A DNA stretch of 64,000 nt from Laccaria trichodermophora (Eukaryota; Basidiomycota; Agaricomycetes; Agaricales; Hydnangiaceae), in contig JACTVC010000033.1 of NCBI GenBank assembly GCA_018417955.1, positions 434,001-498,000 of the forward strand. The letters run 5' to 3'. Shown here one piece after another: positions 1 to 12,071 of the stretch (position 1 is its first letter; each line of letters starts with the position of its first letter). The translations under genes and the position numbers were made by a program. The notes beneath the pieces are model-generated. The model was not told where the DNA came from and did no database searches. It saw only the letters and a list, made by a program, of their open reading frames with translations.

Positions 1-289
1 ATATTTCCTATGGCTGGACCCTGAATTGTGACTGTCACAATGTAGAAATATATTTCTTGTCTGGGATGGACTTGGGATATATTTTGCAGCTAGGGTTGAC
101 TAAGGATATATTTTTTCAGCCACAAGGGGTGTCTGGGGTCCTATATTTAAGAGAAAAACTTGGGATTTTTTAAATATAGGGGATAGGGTATTTACCTATT
201 ATTTTGTAGGCAGAATACCCTCATTGGGATGTTTGTTGACAGATATTTACCAATGGGTTTGACCCATGTGTAGTATATGCATTGATGTG

Positions 290-1140
290 TGCACTATTTC
301 CTAATTGGGAAAAGTGTTACACTTTTTTCTGCCACACCTGATGTCAGGCACAGTGCACATTTGGGTGGGTAACTGTTTCCCATGCTTTTTGGGCCAGAGG
401 AGTTAATGGCTAGCATGGTGTGGTCATTGTTAGTGACGATGTGCACACTATTTCCTAATTGGGCCATTTCCTAATTAAGAAAAGTGTTACACTTTTTTCT
501 GACAAACCTGGTGTCAGGCACAGTGCACATTTAGGTTGGGAACTGTTTTATATGCTTTTTGGGCCAGAAGAATTAATGGCTAGCATGGTGTGGTCATTGT
601 TAATGATGATGTGCACACTATTTCCTAATTGGGCAACTTCCTAATTGGGAAAAGCGTTACACTTTTTTCTGACAGACCTGATGTCAGGCACAGTGCACAT
701 TTAGGTTGGGAACTGTTTCCCATGCTTTTTGGGCCAGAAGAGTTAATGGCTAGCATGGTGTGGTCATTGTTAATGATGATGTGTGCACTATTTCCTAATT
801 GGGCGACTTCCTAATTAAGAAAAGTGTTACACTTTTTTCTGACAAACCTGATGTCAGGCACAGTGCACATTTAGGTTGGGAACTGTTTCCCATGCTTTTT
901 GAGCCAGAAGAATTAATGGCTAGCATGGTGTGGTCATTGTTAGTGACGATGTGCACACTATTTCCTAATTGGGCCATTTCCTAATTAAGAAAAGCATTAC
1001 ACTTTTTTCTGACACATCTGATGTCAGGCTGCGCATTGGGGTGGCGAATTATTTCCCACGCTTTTTGGGCCAGAACAGTTAATGGCTAGCATGGTGTTGT
1101 CCTTGTTAATGACGATGTTCGCATATTTCCCAATTGGGAA
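290..1140. repeat. Tandem array, 170-bp period (left arm)
   Basis: About five imperfect units. Each holds the motifs TTTCCTAATTGGG, AAAAGTGTTACACTTTTTTC, CAGGCACAGTGCACATTT and GGCTAGCATGGTGTGGTC. Units begin near 300, 470, 640, 810 and 980. Within a unit, AAAAGTGT/ACACTTTT is itself palindromic. Confidence 0.85.
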
Positions 1141-1149
1141 AGTCATTAC

Positions 1150-1815
1150 ATAATATCACTTTGGTTTGTAGTGTCTGCTTTTTTCATTACAACACTTTGT
1201 AGTGTCCGCTTTATTGATTAGAAAATTGTGTAGTGTCCACTTTTTTCATTAAAACACTATGTAGTGTCCGCTTTATTCATTAGAAAATTGTGTAGTGTCC
1301 GATTTTTTCATTAGAACACTTTGTAGTGTCCGCTTTTTTCATAAAACACTTTGTAGTGTCCGCTTTGTTCATTAGAAAATTGTGTACTGTCTGCTTTTTT
1401 CATTGCAACACATTTTAGTGTCTGCTTTATTCATTAGAAAATTGTGTAGTGTGCGCTTTTTTCATTACAACACTTTGTAGTGTCCGCTTTATTCATTAGA
1501 AAATTGTGTAGTGTCCGCTTCTTTCATTAAAAAACTATGTAGTGTTCACTTTGTTCATTAGAACATTGTGTAGTGTCCGATTTTTTCATTAAAACACTTT
1601 GCAGTGTCCGCTTTGTTCATTAGAAAATTGTGTAGTGGCTGCTTTTTTCATTACAATACTTTGTAGTGTCCGCTTTATTCATTAGAAAATTGTGTAGTGT
1701 CCGCTTTTTTCATTGCAACACTGTGTAGTGTCCGCTTTATTCATTAGAAAACTGTGTAGTGTCCGCTTTTTTCATTAGAAATGTGTGCAGTGTCCAATTC
1801 TTTCATTACAAAACT
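1150..1815. repeat. Minisatellite array TAGTGTCCGCTTT... (left arm)
   Basis: Roughly 20 degenerate units of about 31-34 bp built on TAGTGTCCGCTTTNTTCATT followed by AGAAAATTGTG or ACAACACTTTG. The two unit types tend to alternate. Copy number differs from the right arm, because the pairing sum shifts from 4177 to about 4054 across this array. Confidence 0.85.
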
Positions 1816-2235
1816 TTGTGGTTTGCCTTTCTGATATCCTGCAGCTTCTTGGAAATATAGCTTAATGTTTCAGAGAAACTGACTCCAGCCAAAGACCTCT
1901 TCATCATTTAGAATCCATACACAAATTGTGTGTTGACTGACCATCAAGTGTTCTATTTGTTCCCTTGGCTAGCTTCAGTGATGTTGTCCAACATTCATTG
2001 CATCTCCCTGGGGAGTCATCTCTGTCCATCTTTGTCTGACCATACCCAACCTCAACATGATCTCCTTCAAGAAGATCTCAGTGATTGATTTGCCACCTGT
2101 TGGGGCTACTATCAGATGCTGTTCAAGGGGAAAGTTAGGACACTTGATGCTCAGTCAAAACACAACTGGTGTATGAATTCCAGATGATGAAGAGCTGTTT
2201 TACTGCAGTGACAATATATCAGAAAGGCAGACCAC
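1816..2235. other. Palindrome centre, decayed
   Basis: This short stretch lies between the two minisatellite arrays. Pieces still pair: CTTTCTGATAT near 1830 with ATATCAGAAAG near 2217, and the block near 1898-1921 with the block near 2171-2195. I find no open frame or known motif, so it is probably the diverged apex of the foldback. Confidence 0.6.
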
Positions 2236-3027
2236 AAAGTTTTCTGATGAAAAAAGGGGATACTACACAGAATTGTAATGAAAAAAGCAGACACTACACA
2301 ATTTTCTAATGAATAAAGCGGACACTATAAAGTGTTGTAATGAAAAAAGCAGACACTACACAATTTTCTAATGAACAAAGCAGATACTACAAAGTGTTTT
2401 AACAAAAAAATCGGACACTACATCATTTTCTAATGAATAAAGCGGACACTACATAGCTTTTTAATGAAAAAAGCGGACACTACACAATTTTCTAACAAAT
2501 AAAGCGGACACTACAAAGTGTTGCAATGAAAAAAGCAGATACTACACAATTTTCTAATGAACAAAGCGGACACTACAAAGTGTTTTATGAAAAAATCGGA
2601 CACTACACAATTTTCTAATGAATAAAGCGGACACTACATAGTTTTTTAATTAAAGAAGCGGACACTACACAATTTTCTAATGAATAAAGCGGACACTACA
2701 TAGTTTTTTAATTAAAGAAGCAAACACTACACAATTTTCTAATGAATAAAGCGGACACTACATAGTTTTTTAATGAAAAAAGCAGACACTACACAGTTTT
2801 CTAATGAACAAAGCGAACACTACAAAGTGTTTTAATGAAAAAAGCGGACACTACACAATTTTCTAATGAATAAAGCGGACACTACAAAGTGTTGTAATGA
2901 AAAAAGCGGACACTAAAAAGTGTTCTAATGAAAAAATCGGACACTACACAATTTTCTAATCAATAAAGCGGACACTACAAAGTGTTGTAATGAAAAAAGC
3001 AGACACTACAAACCAAAGTGATATTAT
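2236..3027. repeat. Minisatellite array (right arm, inverted)
   Basis: Reverse complement of the left array: AATGAAAAAAGCGGACACTA units joined to CAATTTTCT or AAGTGTTGT. It is longer than the left array by several units, which shows expansion or contraction after the palindrome formed. Confidence 0.85.
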
Positions 3028-3036
3028 GTAATGACT

Positions 3037-3887
3037 TTCCCAATTGGGAAATATGCGAACATCGTCATTAACAAGGACAACACCATGCTAGCCATTAACT
3101 GTTCTGGCCCAAAAAGCGTGGGAAATAATTCGCCACCCCAATGCGCAGCCTGACATCAGATGTGTCAGAAAAAAGTGTAATGCTTTTCTTAATTAGGAAA
3201 TGGCCCAATTAGGAAATAGTGTGCACATCGTCACTAACAATGACCACACCATGCTAGCCATTAATTCTTCTGGCTCAAAAAGCATGGGAAACAGTTCCCA
3301 ACCTAAATGTGCACTGTGCCTGACATCAGGTTTGTCAGAAAAAAGTGTAACACTTTTCTTAATTAGGAAGTCGCCCAATTAGGAAATAGTGCACACATCA
3401 TCATTAACAATGACCACACCATGCTAGCCATTAACTCTTCTGGCCCAAAAAGCATGGGAAACAGTTCCCAACCTAAATGTGCACTGTGCCTGACATCAGG
3501 TCTGTCAGAAAAAAGTGTAACGCTTTTCCCAATTAGGAAGTTGCCCAATTAGGAAATAGTGTGCACATCATCATTAACAATGACCACACCATGCTAGCCA
3601 TTAATTCTTCTGGCCCAAAAAGCATATAAAACAGTTCCCAACCTAAATGTGCACTGTGCCTGACACCAGGTTTGTCAGAAAAAAGTGTAACACTTTTCTT
3701 AATTAGGAAATGGCCCAATTAGGAAATAGTGTGCACATCGTCACTAACAATGACCACACCATGCTAGCCATTAACTCCTCTGGCCCAAAAAGCATGGGAA
3801 ACAGTTACCCACCCAAATGTGCACTGTGCCTGACATCAGGTGTGGCAGAAAAAAGTGTAACACTTTTCCCAATTAGGAAATAGTGCA
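3037..3887. repeat. Tandem array, 170-bp period (right arm, inverted)
   Basis: Mirror of 290-1140. The encoded 61-residue reading frames are identical between arms, so this part has stayed homogeneous or is a recent duplication. Confidence 0.85.
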
Positions 3888-4176
3888 CACATCAATGCAT
3901 ATACTACACATGGGTCAAACCCATTGGTAAATATCTGTCAACAAACATCCCAATGAGGGTATTCTGCCTACAAAATAATAGGTAAATACCCTATCCCCTA
4001 TATTTAAAAAATCCCAAGTTTTTCTCTTAAATATAGGACCCCAGACACCCCTTGTGGCTGAAAAAATATATCCTTAGTCAACCCTAGCTGCAAAATATAT
4101 CCCAAGTCCATCCCAGACAAGAAATATATTTCTACATTGTGACAGTCACAATTCAGGGTCCAGCCATAGGAAATAT

Positions 4177-4392
4177 ATTTGGAGTCCATTCCAGTGAGGA
4201 AATATATTTTGGGGTGTGTGACACACTAGAAATATATTTAGTGTGACACTGGACAACAAAATATATTTAGGTAAAAGTGGAAATATACAAGCCCAGAATA
4301 TATACAATATAGATATACACCCTGACATTTAGTCCCGTAGTATTCATGGAGTTTGCAAGACTAATAGTCAGTTGTCAGTGGGTGACTGAAGT
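4177..4392. other. AT-rich continuation of the palindrome arm, no gene
   Basis: GAAATATATTT-type motifs continue to about 4320, as in the adjacent arm. The partner of this stretch would lie left of the window. The element terminus probably falls between 4180 and 4390, but no clear TIR end or target duplication can be fixed without the other side. Confidence 0.4.
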
Positions 4393-5184
4393 GTGATTGA
4401 TCTCAATCCAAGCCCTTTGGCAGCCAACCATTTGGTTGAGCCTCTTCCATTCAACATGGTTGAGAGAAAAATACATAAATCATATACTCATCCATTTGTG
4501 GTTGAGAGGCAAGGCCTTTTGGCAGTCTATACTCATCCATTTATGGTTGAGAGGCATGGCCTTTTGGCACTCAATACTCTTCCATTTATGGTTGAGAGGC
4601 ACAATAAATATGCTCTTCCATTTATGGTTGAGAGAAAAAGGCAAAATACATATCCTCTTCCATTTATGGTTGAGGGAACAGATCTGGCTTACCCAAATAT
4701 GAGATGTGATGATATATGTAAGCACACATCAGGGGTATTTCCCTTAAACTGGAATGCACAAAGTTCATGGTCAGAAACTTTGATTTTGAGAAATGATGGC
4801 TTTTCTACTTGTGTTGAACTTAGCTCTGAGCTATGTAAAAGTGACTACACATTTTCTGAATATTTAGATTTAAAACTTCATAAGTTGTGGTTGCATCTAA
4901 GATCTTCTCCACTCTTGGAATTATATGTAAGATCTTTTTTGACTCTTCTCAGATTATTTAACATTATTTCTCAAAGAGATTTGGTTGCAGTAAAATGCCA
5001 GGAACTGGATTTGAAATTGAAAAGAAATATATTAAGATCTTATGACTTTGCTGCTATTATGAAAAGAATTGGTGGATGCTCTACTATTTTAAACTTTGCA
5101 AAATACATTGTATATTCCATCATGTCTCAGCTTTGCAGTATTTCAAGTTCTCAACAAAAATCACAAAGAAATTGTGTATTATAA
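4393..5184 (+). CDS. Hypothetical protein with PFMVER repeats
   Basis: Open frame of 263 codons whose first third is an in-frame minisatellite (about 4440-4680) giving five to six copies of a HPFMVERHGLL-like peptide. The rest is leucine- and lysine-rich with no motif I recognise. It sits between the palindrome and the Helitron N-terminal frame. It may be an upstream exon of the Helitron, an unrelated small gene, or non-coding sequence kept open by chance. The repeat period is not constant (about 45-65 bp). No signal peptide or membrane segment is evident. Confidence 0.3.
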   Translation: MIDLNPSPLAANHLVEPLPFNMVERKIHKSYTHPFVVERQGLLAVYTHPFMVERHGLLALNTLPFMVERHNKYALPFMVERKRQNTYPLPFMVEGTDLAYPNMRCDDICKHTSGVFPLNWNAQSSWSETLILRNDGFSTCVELSSELCKSDYTFSEYLDLKLHKLWLHLRSSPLLELYVRSFLTLLRLFNIISQRDLVAVKCQELDLKLKRNILRSYDFAAIMKRIGGCSTILNFAKYIVYSIMSQLCSISSSQQKSQRNCVL

Positions 5185-5350
5185 TACTTGCTTTATTTGT
5201 AGTATTCTTTTTGGAGCTTGACCTTCCAGGGTTTAAACCAACACAAAATTTTAATCAACATAATGACTTGATGACTAAAAATGAAATATTTGGGGGGGGC
5301 CTGCAGGTATATTTTCAGCTGAGAAGCTTTCTTCATTTGCTATAAATGAG

Positions 5351-7391
5351 GTGAATCCAGGAGGGATGTATAAATACTTAGACTATGTACCTGAATCTGA
5401 AGTCCATACATTGAAGAATATCAAGAGTCCAACTTTACTGTGTAAGATGCCCCTTACAGAGCTCATTTCCCACTTGAGCATTCCTAACTTAAAATTTATT
5501 GCTCAATGCCATAACATCAAATTTCATTCCAAGTCAAAAAGCTTAGAAATTCAGAGCATTATTGAAAGTCACAAATGTAGATCATGTAAAGAATATGTAG
5601 AAATATTTGAATTTATAGATGAGAAAGACAAGACAGAAAAAAAGAAAGCTATTAATTTAATCAAGTCAAAAAAATACCAAGAAAAAAGTCCAGAGAAATA
5701 TAAGGCCAGCAACTTGGAGGCAGTTAAAAAACACCAAGAGAAAAGCCCAGAGAAAGACAAGGCCAGTAATTTGGAAGCAGCCAAAAAACACCAAGAAAAA
5801 AATCAAGAAAAATATAAAGTTTTGAACTTGGAAGCAGTAAAGAAATATCAAAATAAAAGCTTAAACCCAGAATTTCCTCCTTCAGCTCCTTCCCAAAAAT
5901 TAATGCATCAGATATTTACAGATTTCTGTGAAGATATAGATCCAAATCAATTTGAGGAGTCTGGATGTGCAGTTTGTGGTCAGTTAACACCAAGTTCAAC
6001 TCTCAAGAAGCTCTCAGAAATGAATTTGAACTTGGATATTCTGATTCAAGATGGTGTTACCCAAGTTGAAAGACAAAGTTCAAAGGATCCCCTCTCTGAT
6101 ATTGAAGGCCCAGTTCTGGACAGTAATTTGGACTCTATATGTCAGACTTGCTATGAAGCTGTATCAAAAGGCAAGATGCCACTGCTAGCCTTAGCAAATG
6201 GCAAATGGATAGGAAAAGTTCCACCTCAATTATTAGACTTGTCATTTGCTGAACAGCTTTTGGTGGCTAGAGTTCGTCATAACAGATGCCTAGTCAGAGT
6301 ATCCTCAGGAATGCATAAAATGAGAGCCAATGCTATTTCTTTTTCTAATCCTACACCTAAGATTTATGATATATTGCCTCCTCCCATAGAGGAAATGGAT
6401 GAAGCTTTAGCTTTCATTTATACTGGTCCTTGCAAACCTACAAAATCTGACTTTGAGAGAACTCCTCTTCTTGTAAGACATAAAAAGGTGGCTGCAGCTC
6501 TAGAGTGGCTTAAGCTGAACCACTGTGACTCTTTGATCTGGAAATATCCTATAAAAATCTTAGAGAATATCCTGAGGACAGTCCACCAGTTGTAGTGGAT
6601 TATAGAGTGTCATCTTCAAACAAAGATCCAGAGTCTACAGCTATTAATGATATAGAAGGGGACACTGGAACTGAAACTGGCCAGTGTCCATTTGTAGTTC
6701 ATGGATTGACTGGTGAAGAATATTCAACAAAAAGCTTGAAAGCACTCAAAGCCATTGCCCTTCAACATTTGACTTCAAATAAAAAGATATTGGCTGTGGG
6801 CCATGCACAAGAACCAGAGTCATTATACAATAATCCTCAGTTATTTCCTCAGATGTTTCCATGGCTTTTTCCATATGGCCTTGGAGGAATTGGAAACACT
6901 CTCCAGAAGGGTTGTCTTTCTGAAATAAAACACAAGAGGCATCTTCTCATGTACTATGACAAGCGCTTTCAAAAGGATTCTCACTTTGCATTAATTGCTT
7001 TTAATCATGAGCAAATCAAACAAAGTACATCTCTAGGATACCTGCTTGCTGAGACTCCAAAATTTGACAATATTTCAAAAAGACTTATGGATGTTGATGT
7101 TGAAGTTCGAAGTGACTTGATCCAAAGAATGGAAGATGGGGAGAGAGTAAAGCCTGATACTGATGAAGAATTCTTGTGTTTTCAGCTTATTAAAGACTTG
7201 GATCATGTTCCAGGAAGAGTTCAAGGCTCAACCACTACCAAAAAATATATGCGCAATGAAATCTGGTCTCTCATCTCATTCATTGGAGCTCCATCTTGGT
7301 TCATCACATTCTCTCCAGCTGATAACATGCACCCTATATCATTGTACTTTGCTGATACTAAGGAAAAGTTTAGTCCATTGTTAAGAGAATA
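5351..7391 (+). pseudogene. Helitron protein, N-terminal part (frameshifted)
   Basis: This is the start of a fungal Helitron Rep/helicase protein. The first frame (5351-6595) has a SAP-like N-terminal stretch, a Cys pair (CRSC), lysine-rich repeats of about 20 residues (QEKSPEKYKASNLEAVKKH type, near 5680-5850) and a Cys-rich block (CAVCGQ...CQTCYE). The second frame (to 7391) carries the Helitron-like N-terminal signature ending GAPSWFITFSPADNMHPI...YFADTKEKFSPLLRE. The frames join by a one-base shift near 6530-6540, where LNHCD continues as DLEISYKNLREYPEDSPPVVVDYR in the other frame, as expected for the family. Similarity in another frame upstream of 5351, across a G8 run at 5290-5297, suggests one more indel and an earlier true start. 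The segment is interrupted at A7391 by element E1. Confidence 0.85.
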
Positions 7392-8554
7392 CTTGTGGGT
7401 GTGGGCCAGTGCTTTGCATGGCATGTATGAGTCCTTCCTGTCAACTTTAAATTTAATTTTGAGAAATTGGTCATGTAACCAACCTCCTAACATCCCATCA
7501 GCTGCAATGACATGTAATCACTTTGTTATTTTCTGAGTTTCCTTCTATATTTGCAAATAGACTCTAAGCCCTGAGCCTAGCTGTCAATATCATGGCAACA
7601 ATATGTACTATTCTTATTTTTGCTTTTTTTTATAGCAATTTTTCCCAATTTTATAACTATTTTTCTGTTTATGGTAAAATATTCCCACAGTCCATTTTGC
7701 ATATATCTCAAGAAAGAAGATGGTTAGTTACATCTTGTGACCTATAATAGCATGCTCTATATATCTGTGATGAATTTCCTTGTTGGGTTGAAATTCCCAC
7801 AGTATCAGAAACACAGCCTCTCACTTAGCTCTATAAACAACAATTGTAGTGCCTTTTCTTACCTTTACAAATATATATAAATAATAATGTGCAGACCATT
7901 CCTCATTGAGCAAAACCAAAATACTGAAAAAATTGGACACTTTTTGTAAATTGTCATGCATTTTTGACCAATATGTCAAAGCGCAAGAAGGCTGGTCTGA
8001 TGATATAGTCACATCATATGATATGATAATATTTTTACATAGTTGTCTCAATTTTCCATATTTGGATATGAACCCTGAACACTGGACACAGCCCTTCATA
8101 CATCATCACAACAAAAAAAGTATTATTTTGATTTTTTACTCATTTTTTTCTAATTTGCTAGCCATTTTTCTTACTTTGTTCTATATTTAGATATGGACGC
8201 TGAACCCCAAACACAGCCCCTTCAACACCATGGCAACAGAAAAGATCCTTCTTAATCTTTGGGTATTTTTTTCTTTTTTTCTGGCAACTTTTATGTGGTT
8301 TCTATATTTAGATATTGACCCTGAAGCCTGAACACAGTCTCCCCAACTTACTAAGCAATATTCTGATTTTTTACATATTTTTTGCCATTTTTCTTGCCAT
8401 TATTCCTGATTTTATGGCTGCTTTTCTGTTTAAGGGAAAAGCTTCCCATGGTGTTGAAAGGTGAATCAATGAATCAATGAATCAATGAAAAATTTGCCTA
8501 AGTCCTCAGTTGATAAAGAATGAGTCTTACTTATAAACTCATAAGGACTCATAA
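7392..8554 (+). mobile_element. Element E1 (non-autonomous, Helitron-type), 1163 bp
   Basis: Starts CTTGTGGGTGTGGGCC and ends GGACTCATAA, between A7391 and T. The 5' end holds TATGAGTCCTT at 7426-7436. The 3' tip is AAGGACTCATA, its inverted copy, so the inverted repeat is asymmetric. The last 35 bp fold as ATGAGTCTTAC against GTAAGGACTCAT. An (AATC/AATG)n tract precedes the hairpin. The interior has three to five degenerate units around TATATTTAGATATGGACCCTGAAC...CACAGCCCC. I see no open frame of interest. It interrupts the Helitron gene. Confidence 0.8.
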
Positions 8555-9548
8555 TAATCTTCTCAGTTTTTTCTAGAATTGTGAGCACAGCCACTGCAAT
8601 GTCATGGCAAGAATGGGCACCTGGTATTTTTTATTTATTTATTTGTGATATTATAGCCAATTTTCATCATATTATGACTGTTTTTCTGGTTATAGTTAAA
8701 GGTTCCCACAGTATGTTTGGCATATATCTCAGGAACAAAGATAGCTAGTCACATTTTGTGACCACATAAAGAAATGTAACAGCATGCTCTATAAAACTGC
8801 CACCAATTTCCTTTTTGGGTCAAAACTCCCATGGTACCAGAAACACAGCCACATGTATAACTCTGTTAACAAAAGTTGTAGCCCCTTTGCTTAGCTTTAC
8901 AAATATATGTAAATAATATCATATAGAGCACTCATTATGGAGAAAAATACAAAATACTGAAAAAATTGGACACTTTTTAAAAATAGTCATAGATTTTGAC
9001 CAATGTCTCAACAAGAAAGAATGCTAGTCAGATGATATAATCACATTTCATAATGTAACAACATTTCTATATTTGGATATGGACCCTGAACCCTGAACAC
9101 AGCCCCTTCAACATTGTGGTAACAATGAATGTTATTTGCATTGTTTTCTGATGTTTTAGCCATTTTGTGCCTTTGTTCTATATTTAGATATGGACCCTGA
9201 ACCATCAACACAGCCCCTTCAATATCATGTCAACAGAGAATATGACCCTTAGTTTTTGGGTATTTTTTCTGATTTTCTGCCCATTTTTCAGCTGGTTTCT
9301 ATATTTAGATATCAACCCTGAACACAGCCTCTCCAACTTCACATGGTACCACTGAGCAACATTATTTTCCACTTATTTTTTCCTAATTTCCTACTGATTG
9401 TGCTCCATTGTACAGGTGTTTTTCTGTAAAAGGTAAAAGGTTCCTGCTGTGTTGAAAGGTGAATCAATCAATCAATCAATGAAAAATTTGCCTAAGTCCT
9501 CAGTTGATAAAGAATGAGTCTTACTCGTAAACTCGTAAGGACTCATAA
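8555..9548 (+). mobile_element. Element E1b, 5'-truncated diverged E copy
   Basis: Follows E1 directly. It lacks the first roughly 170 bp of an E element but has the internal GGACCCTGAACC...ACAGCCCC units, the (AATC)n tract and the 3' hairpin ending GGACTCATAA at 9548. It differs from E1 at many positions, so it is not a simple tandem duplicate. Removing E1 plus E1b together joins A7391 to T9549 and restores the Helitron frame (LRE-Y-DER). The simplest history is an E1 insertion inside an older E1b, followed by recombination between the shared 5' parts. Confidence 0.75.
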
Positions 9549-10912
9549 TGATGAAAGATACAAATTAATTGCAAATAATCCTGTAGCTGGTGCTAGATTT
9601 TTCCACTTCATAACTGAGATGTTCATCAAGCATGTTCTTGGTGTGGGTGAAAAACATAGAGGACTGTATGGCGATACAGAGGCATTTTATGCAACAGTGG
9701 AACAACAGGGAAGATTGACTTTACATTTGCATATGCTACTTTGGATCAAAGGAGCTCTAACTCCTCAGGAAATCAGAGATAAAATCATGGATCCTTTTTC
9801 AGACTTTCAAAAGAAAATAGTTGAATATTTGGAGGCTGTCCACATTGGTGAATTTATGACAGGGTCAATGGATAAGGTGAAGCACCAGGTAGATAGAGAG
9901 AAAAATCAAAACAAGGATTATAAGGATCCAACACAGACTTTACCTGAAGCACCTTCTCCATTTTGTGACTGCAATAATTGTGAAAAATGTGAAAATCTTA
10001 GCACATGGTGGCAAGAGTATGCAAAGACAGTAGATGATCTGATTCTGAGGTCTAATGTACATGATTGTGGAAGGAACAGATCAGCTAGTGAAAAAGCTGC
10101 AAAGAGGGATAGACCTACATGTATGAATAAACAGGGAAAATGTAAAGCTAGATTTCCCAGACCATTATATGATCAGACAGAGGTGGATTCAAACACTGGG
10201 GCATTGAATGTCAAGAAAGGAGAGGAATGGATTAATACACTATCTCCTCCAGTCACTTATCTGCTTAGATGTAACTCAGATGTAACAAGCCTCCTATCTG
10301 GAACAGCTATCAAAGCTATAGTGGCATATATCTCAGATTATGTGACTAAGCCTGGGTTAAAAACTTATGCAATATTTGATGCTATTAGGAGTGTATATGA
10401 CAGAAACTCTGAAATGTTGGGAGGGTCTTTAGAAAGAAAAGAAAAGGCAAGAAAAATTGTAACACAGGCTAGCAACTGTTTAACAGCTAGAATAGAGATT
10501 GGAGGTCCTATGGCTGCTTTATATCTTTTGGGAAATCCTGATCATTATACTAGTCACAAATTTGCAGTGGTCTACTGGAAAAACTTTGTAAGGGAAGCTC
10601 TAAAACCCTTCAGATCAGAGGAAGACTTGGAAAAGGAGAGATACCTGAAAAACTTGTACTTCAAAAAGGCAAAGGTGAATATGTGGGCTTTTCATCAGTT
10701 CATGATTACATCTATAGACCAACAATCTCTGAAGATAAGACACTATATGAATGGGTTCAAATGTCTGCCAGATGCAAAGTAGCCAATAGCTCCCAAAAGC
10801 ATGATGAAATTACAGATTCTGATGATGAACTTGACTTGTTAGAAAAAATTGAGCAAGTCAGTACTGAAGTACTACCACAACTAGTTGATGATTCTGATGA
10901 TTCTGATTCTGA
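9549..10912 (+). pseudogene. Helitron Rep (HUH endonuclease) domain segment
   Basis: Continues the protein as DERYKLIANNPVAGARFF. It contains the HUH motif in QGRLTLHLHMLLW (His codons 9724-9732) and the two-tyrosine motif YISDYVTK (Tyr codons at 10327 and 10339), so the rolling-circle nicking domain looks intact. The CNNCEKC and CMNKQGKCKARFPR blocks and the stretch LGNPDHYTSHKF are typical of fungal Helitrons. A one-base frameshift in the A-run near 10664-10670 moves the reading into the frame GEYVGFSSVHDYIYRP...LYEWVQ, which stays open to the E2 insertion at 10912. The protein made from this DNA would stop at 10782. The inverted copy at 47774-49137 has the same frameshift, so the lesion predates the duplication. 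Confidence 0.9.
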
Positions 10913-12071
10913 CTTGTGGGTGTGGGCCAGTGCTTTGCATGGCATGTATGAGTCCTTCCTGTGGACACTAAATTTATTTTAGGAAATTGGTCATGTGACC
11001 ACCCTCCTGACATGCCATCAGATGCAATGACATGTAATCACTTTATAATTTTCTAAGTTTTCTTCTATATTTGGAAATGGACCCTGAGCCCTGAGTCTAG
11101 CCATCAACATCATAGCAACAAAGTGTACTATTCTTGTTTTTCCTTTTTTTGTTTTTTTTTAAATTTTATAGCAAATTTTCTCAATTTTATAACTATTTTT
11201 CTGTTTATGGTAAAATATTCCCATAGTCCTGTTTGCATATATCTCAGGAAAGAAGATGGTTAGTTATATTTTGTGACCTATAATAGCATGCTCTATATAT
11301 CTGTGATAATTTCCTTTTTGGGTTAAAATTCCCATGGTATTAGAAACACAGCCTCTCACTTAGCTCTGCTAACAAAAATTGTAGCCCCTTTCCTTACCTT
11401 TACACCTATATATAAATAATGTTATGCAGACCATTCCTCATTGAGAAAAACACAAAATACTGAAAAAATTGGACACTTTGGAAATTGTTGTGCATTTTTG
11501 ACCAATATCTCAAAGAGCAAGATGGCTGGTCTGATGATATTGTATAATATGATGATATTTTACATAGTTGGCTTAATTTTCTATATTTGGATATGGACCC
11601 TGAACACTGGACACAGCCCCTCATACATCATGGCAACAAAAAAGTTTTATTTTTATTTTTACTCATTTTTTTTCTGATTTGCTAGCCATTTTTCTTACTT
11701 TGTTCTATATTTAGATATGGACCCTGAACCCTGAACACAGCCCCTTACCATGGTGACAGAGAAGATGCCGCTTAATTTTTGGGTATTTTTTTTCTGATTT
11801 TCTAGCAACTTTTAGCTGGTTTCTATATTTAGATATTGACCCTGAACCCTGAACACAGCCTCCCCAACTTACTGAGCAATATTCTGATTTTTTAGATATT
11901 TTTTGCCATTTTTCTTGCCATTTTTCCTGATTCTATAGCTGCTTTTCTGTTTAAGGGAAAAGGTTCCTGCAGTGATGAAAGGTAAATCAATCAATGAATG
12001 AATGAAAATTTTGCCTAAGTCCTCAGTTGATAAAGAATGAGTCTTACTTGTAAACTCGTAAGGACTCATAA
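10913..12071 (+). mobile_element. Element E2, 1159 bp
   Basis: Complete E copy starting CTTGTGGG after A10912 and ending GGACTCATAA before T12072, with the 3' hairpin at 12038-12069. Unlike E1 and E3, removing it does not restore the reading frame. The Helitron segment between Rep and helicase motif III is also missing here, so this copy marks a deletion, probably by recombination between two E insertions. Confidence 0.8.

Larger units (their letters stand above)
1..4176. repeat. Large palindrome (inverted-repeat element, left part cut by window edge)
   Basis: The first bases are the reverse complement of the bases ending at 4176, and outer positions pair as x with 4177-x over at least the first 1.1 kb on each side. 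Each arm carries, from outside in, an AT-rich stretch with GAAATATATTT-like motifs, a tandem array with a 170-bp period, and a minisatellite array. The arms meet at a decayed centre near 1841-2216. Pairing already starts at base 1, so the left arm must continue outside the window. No protein-coding gene is visible; the 61-aa reading frames in the 170-bp array merely repeat with the array. It is probably a non-autonomous long-TIR or foldback transposon. Its superfamily is unknown because the termini and target duplication cannot be seen. Confidence 0.85.

Noticed and set aside
459..984. Series of 61-residue open frames, nearly identical, on both strands
   Set aside because: They repeat with the 170-bp satellite period and recur inverted in the other palindrome arm. 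A frame kept by the array length is not evidence of coding.
1150..3027. Regularly spaced repeats as a possible CRISPR array
   Set aside because: Units are contiguous and degenerate with no unique spacers, the DNA is eukaryotic, and no cas genes are present.
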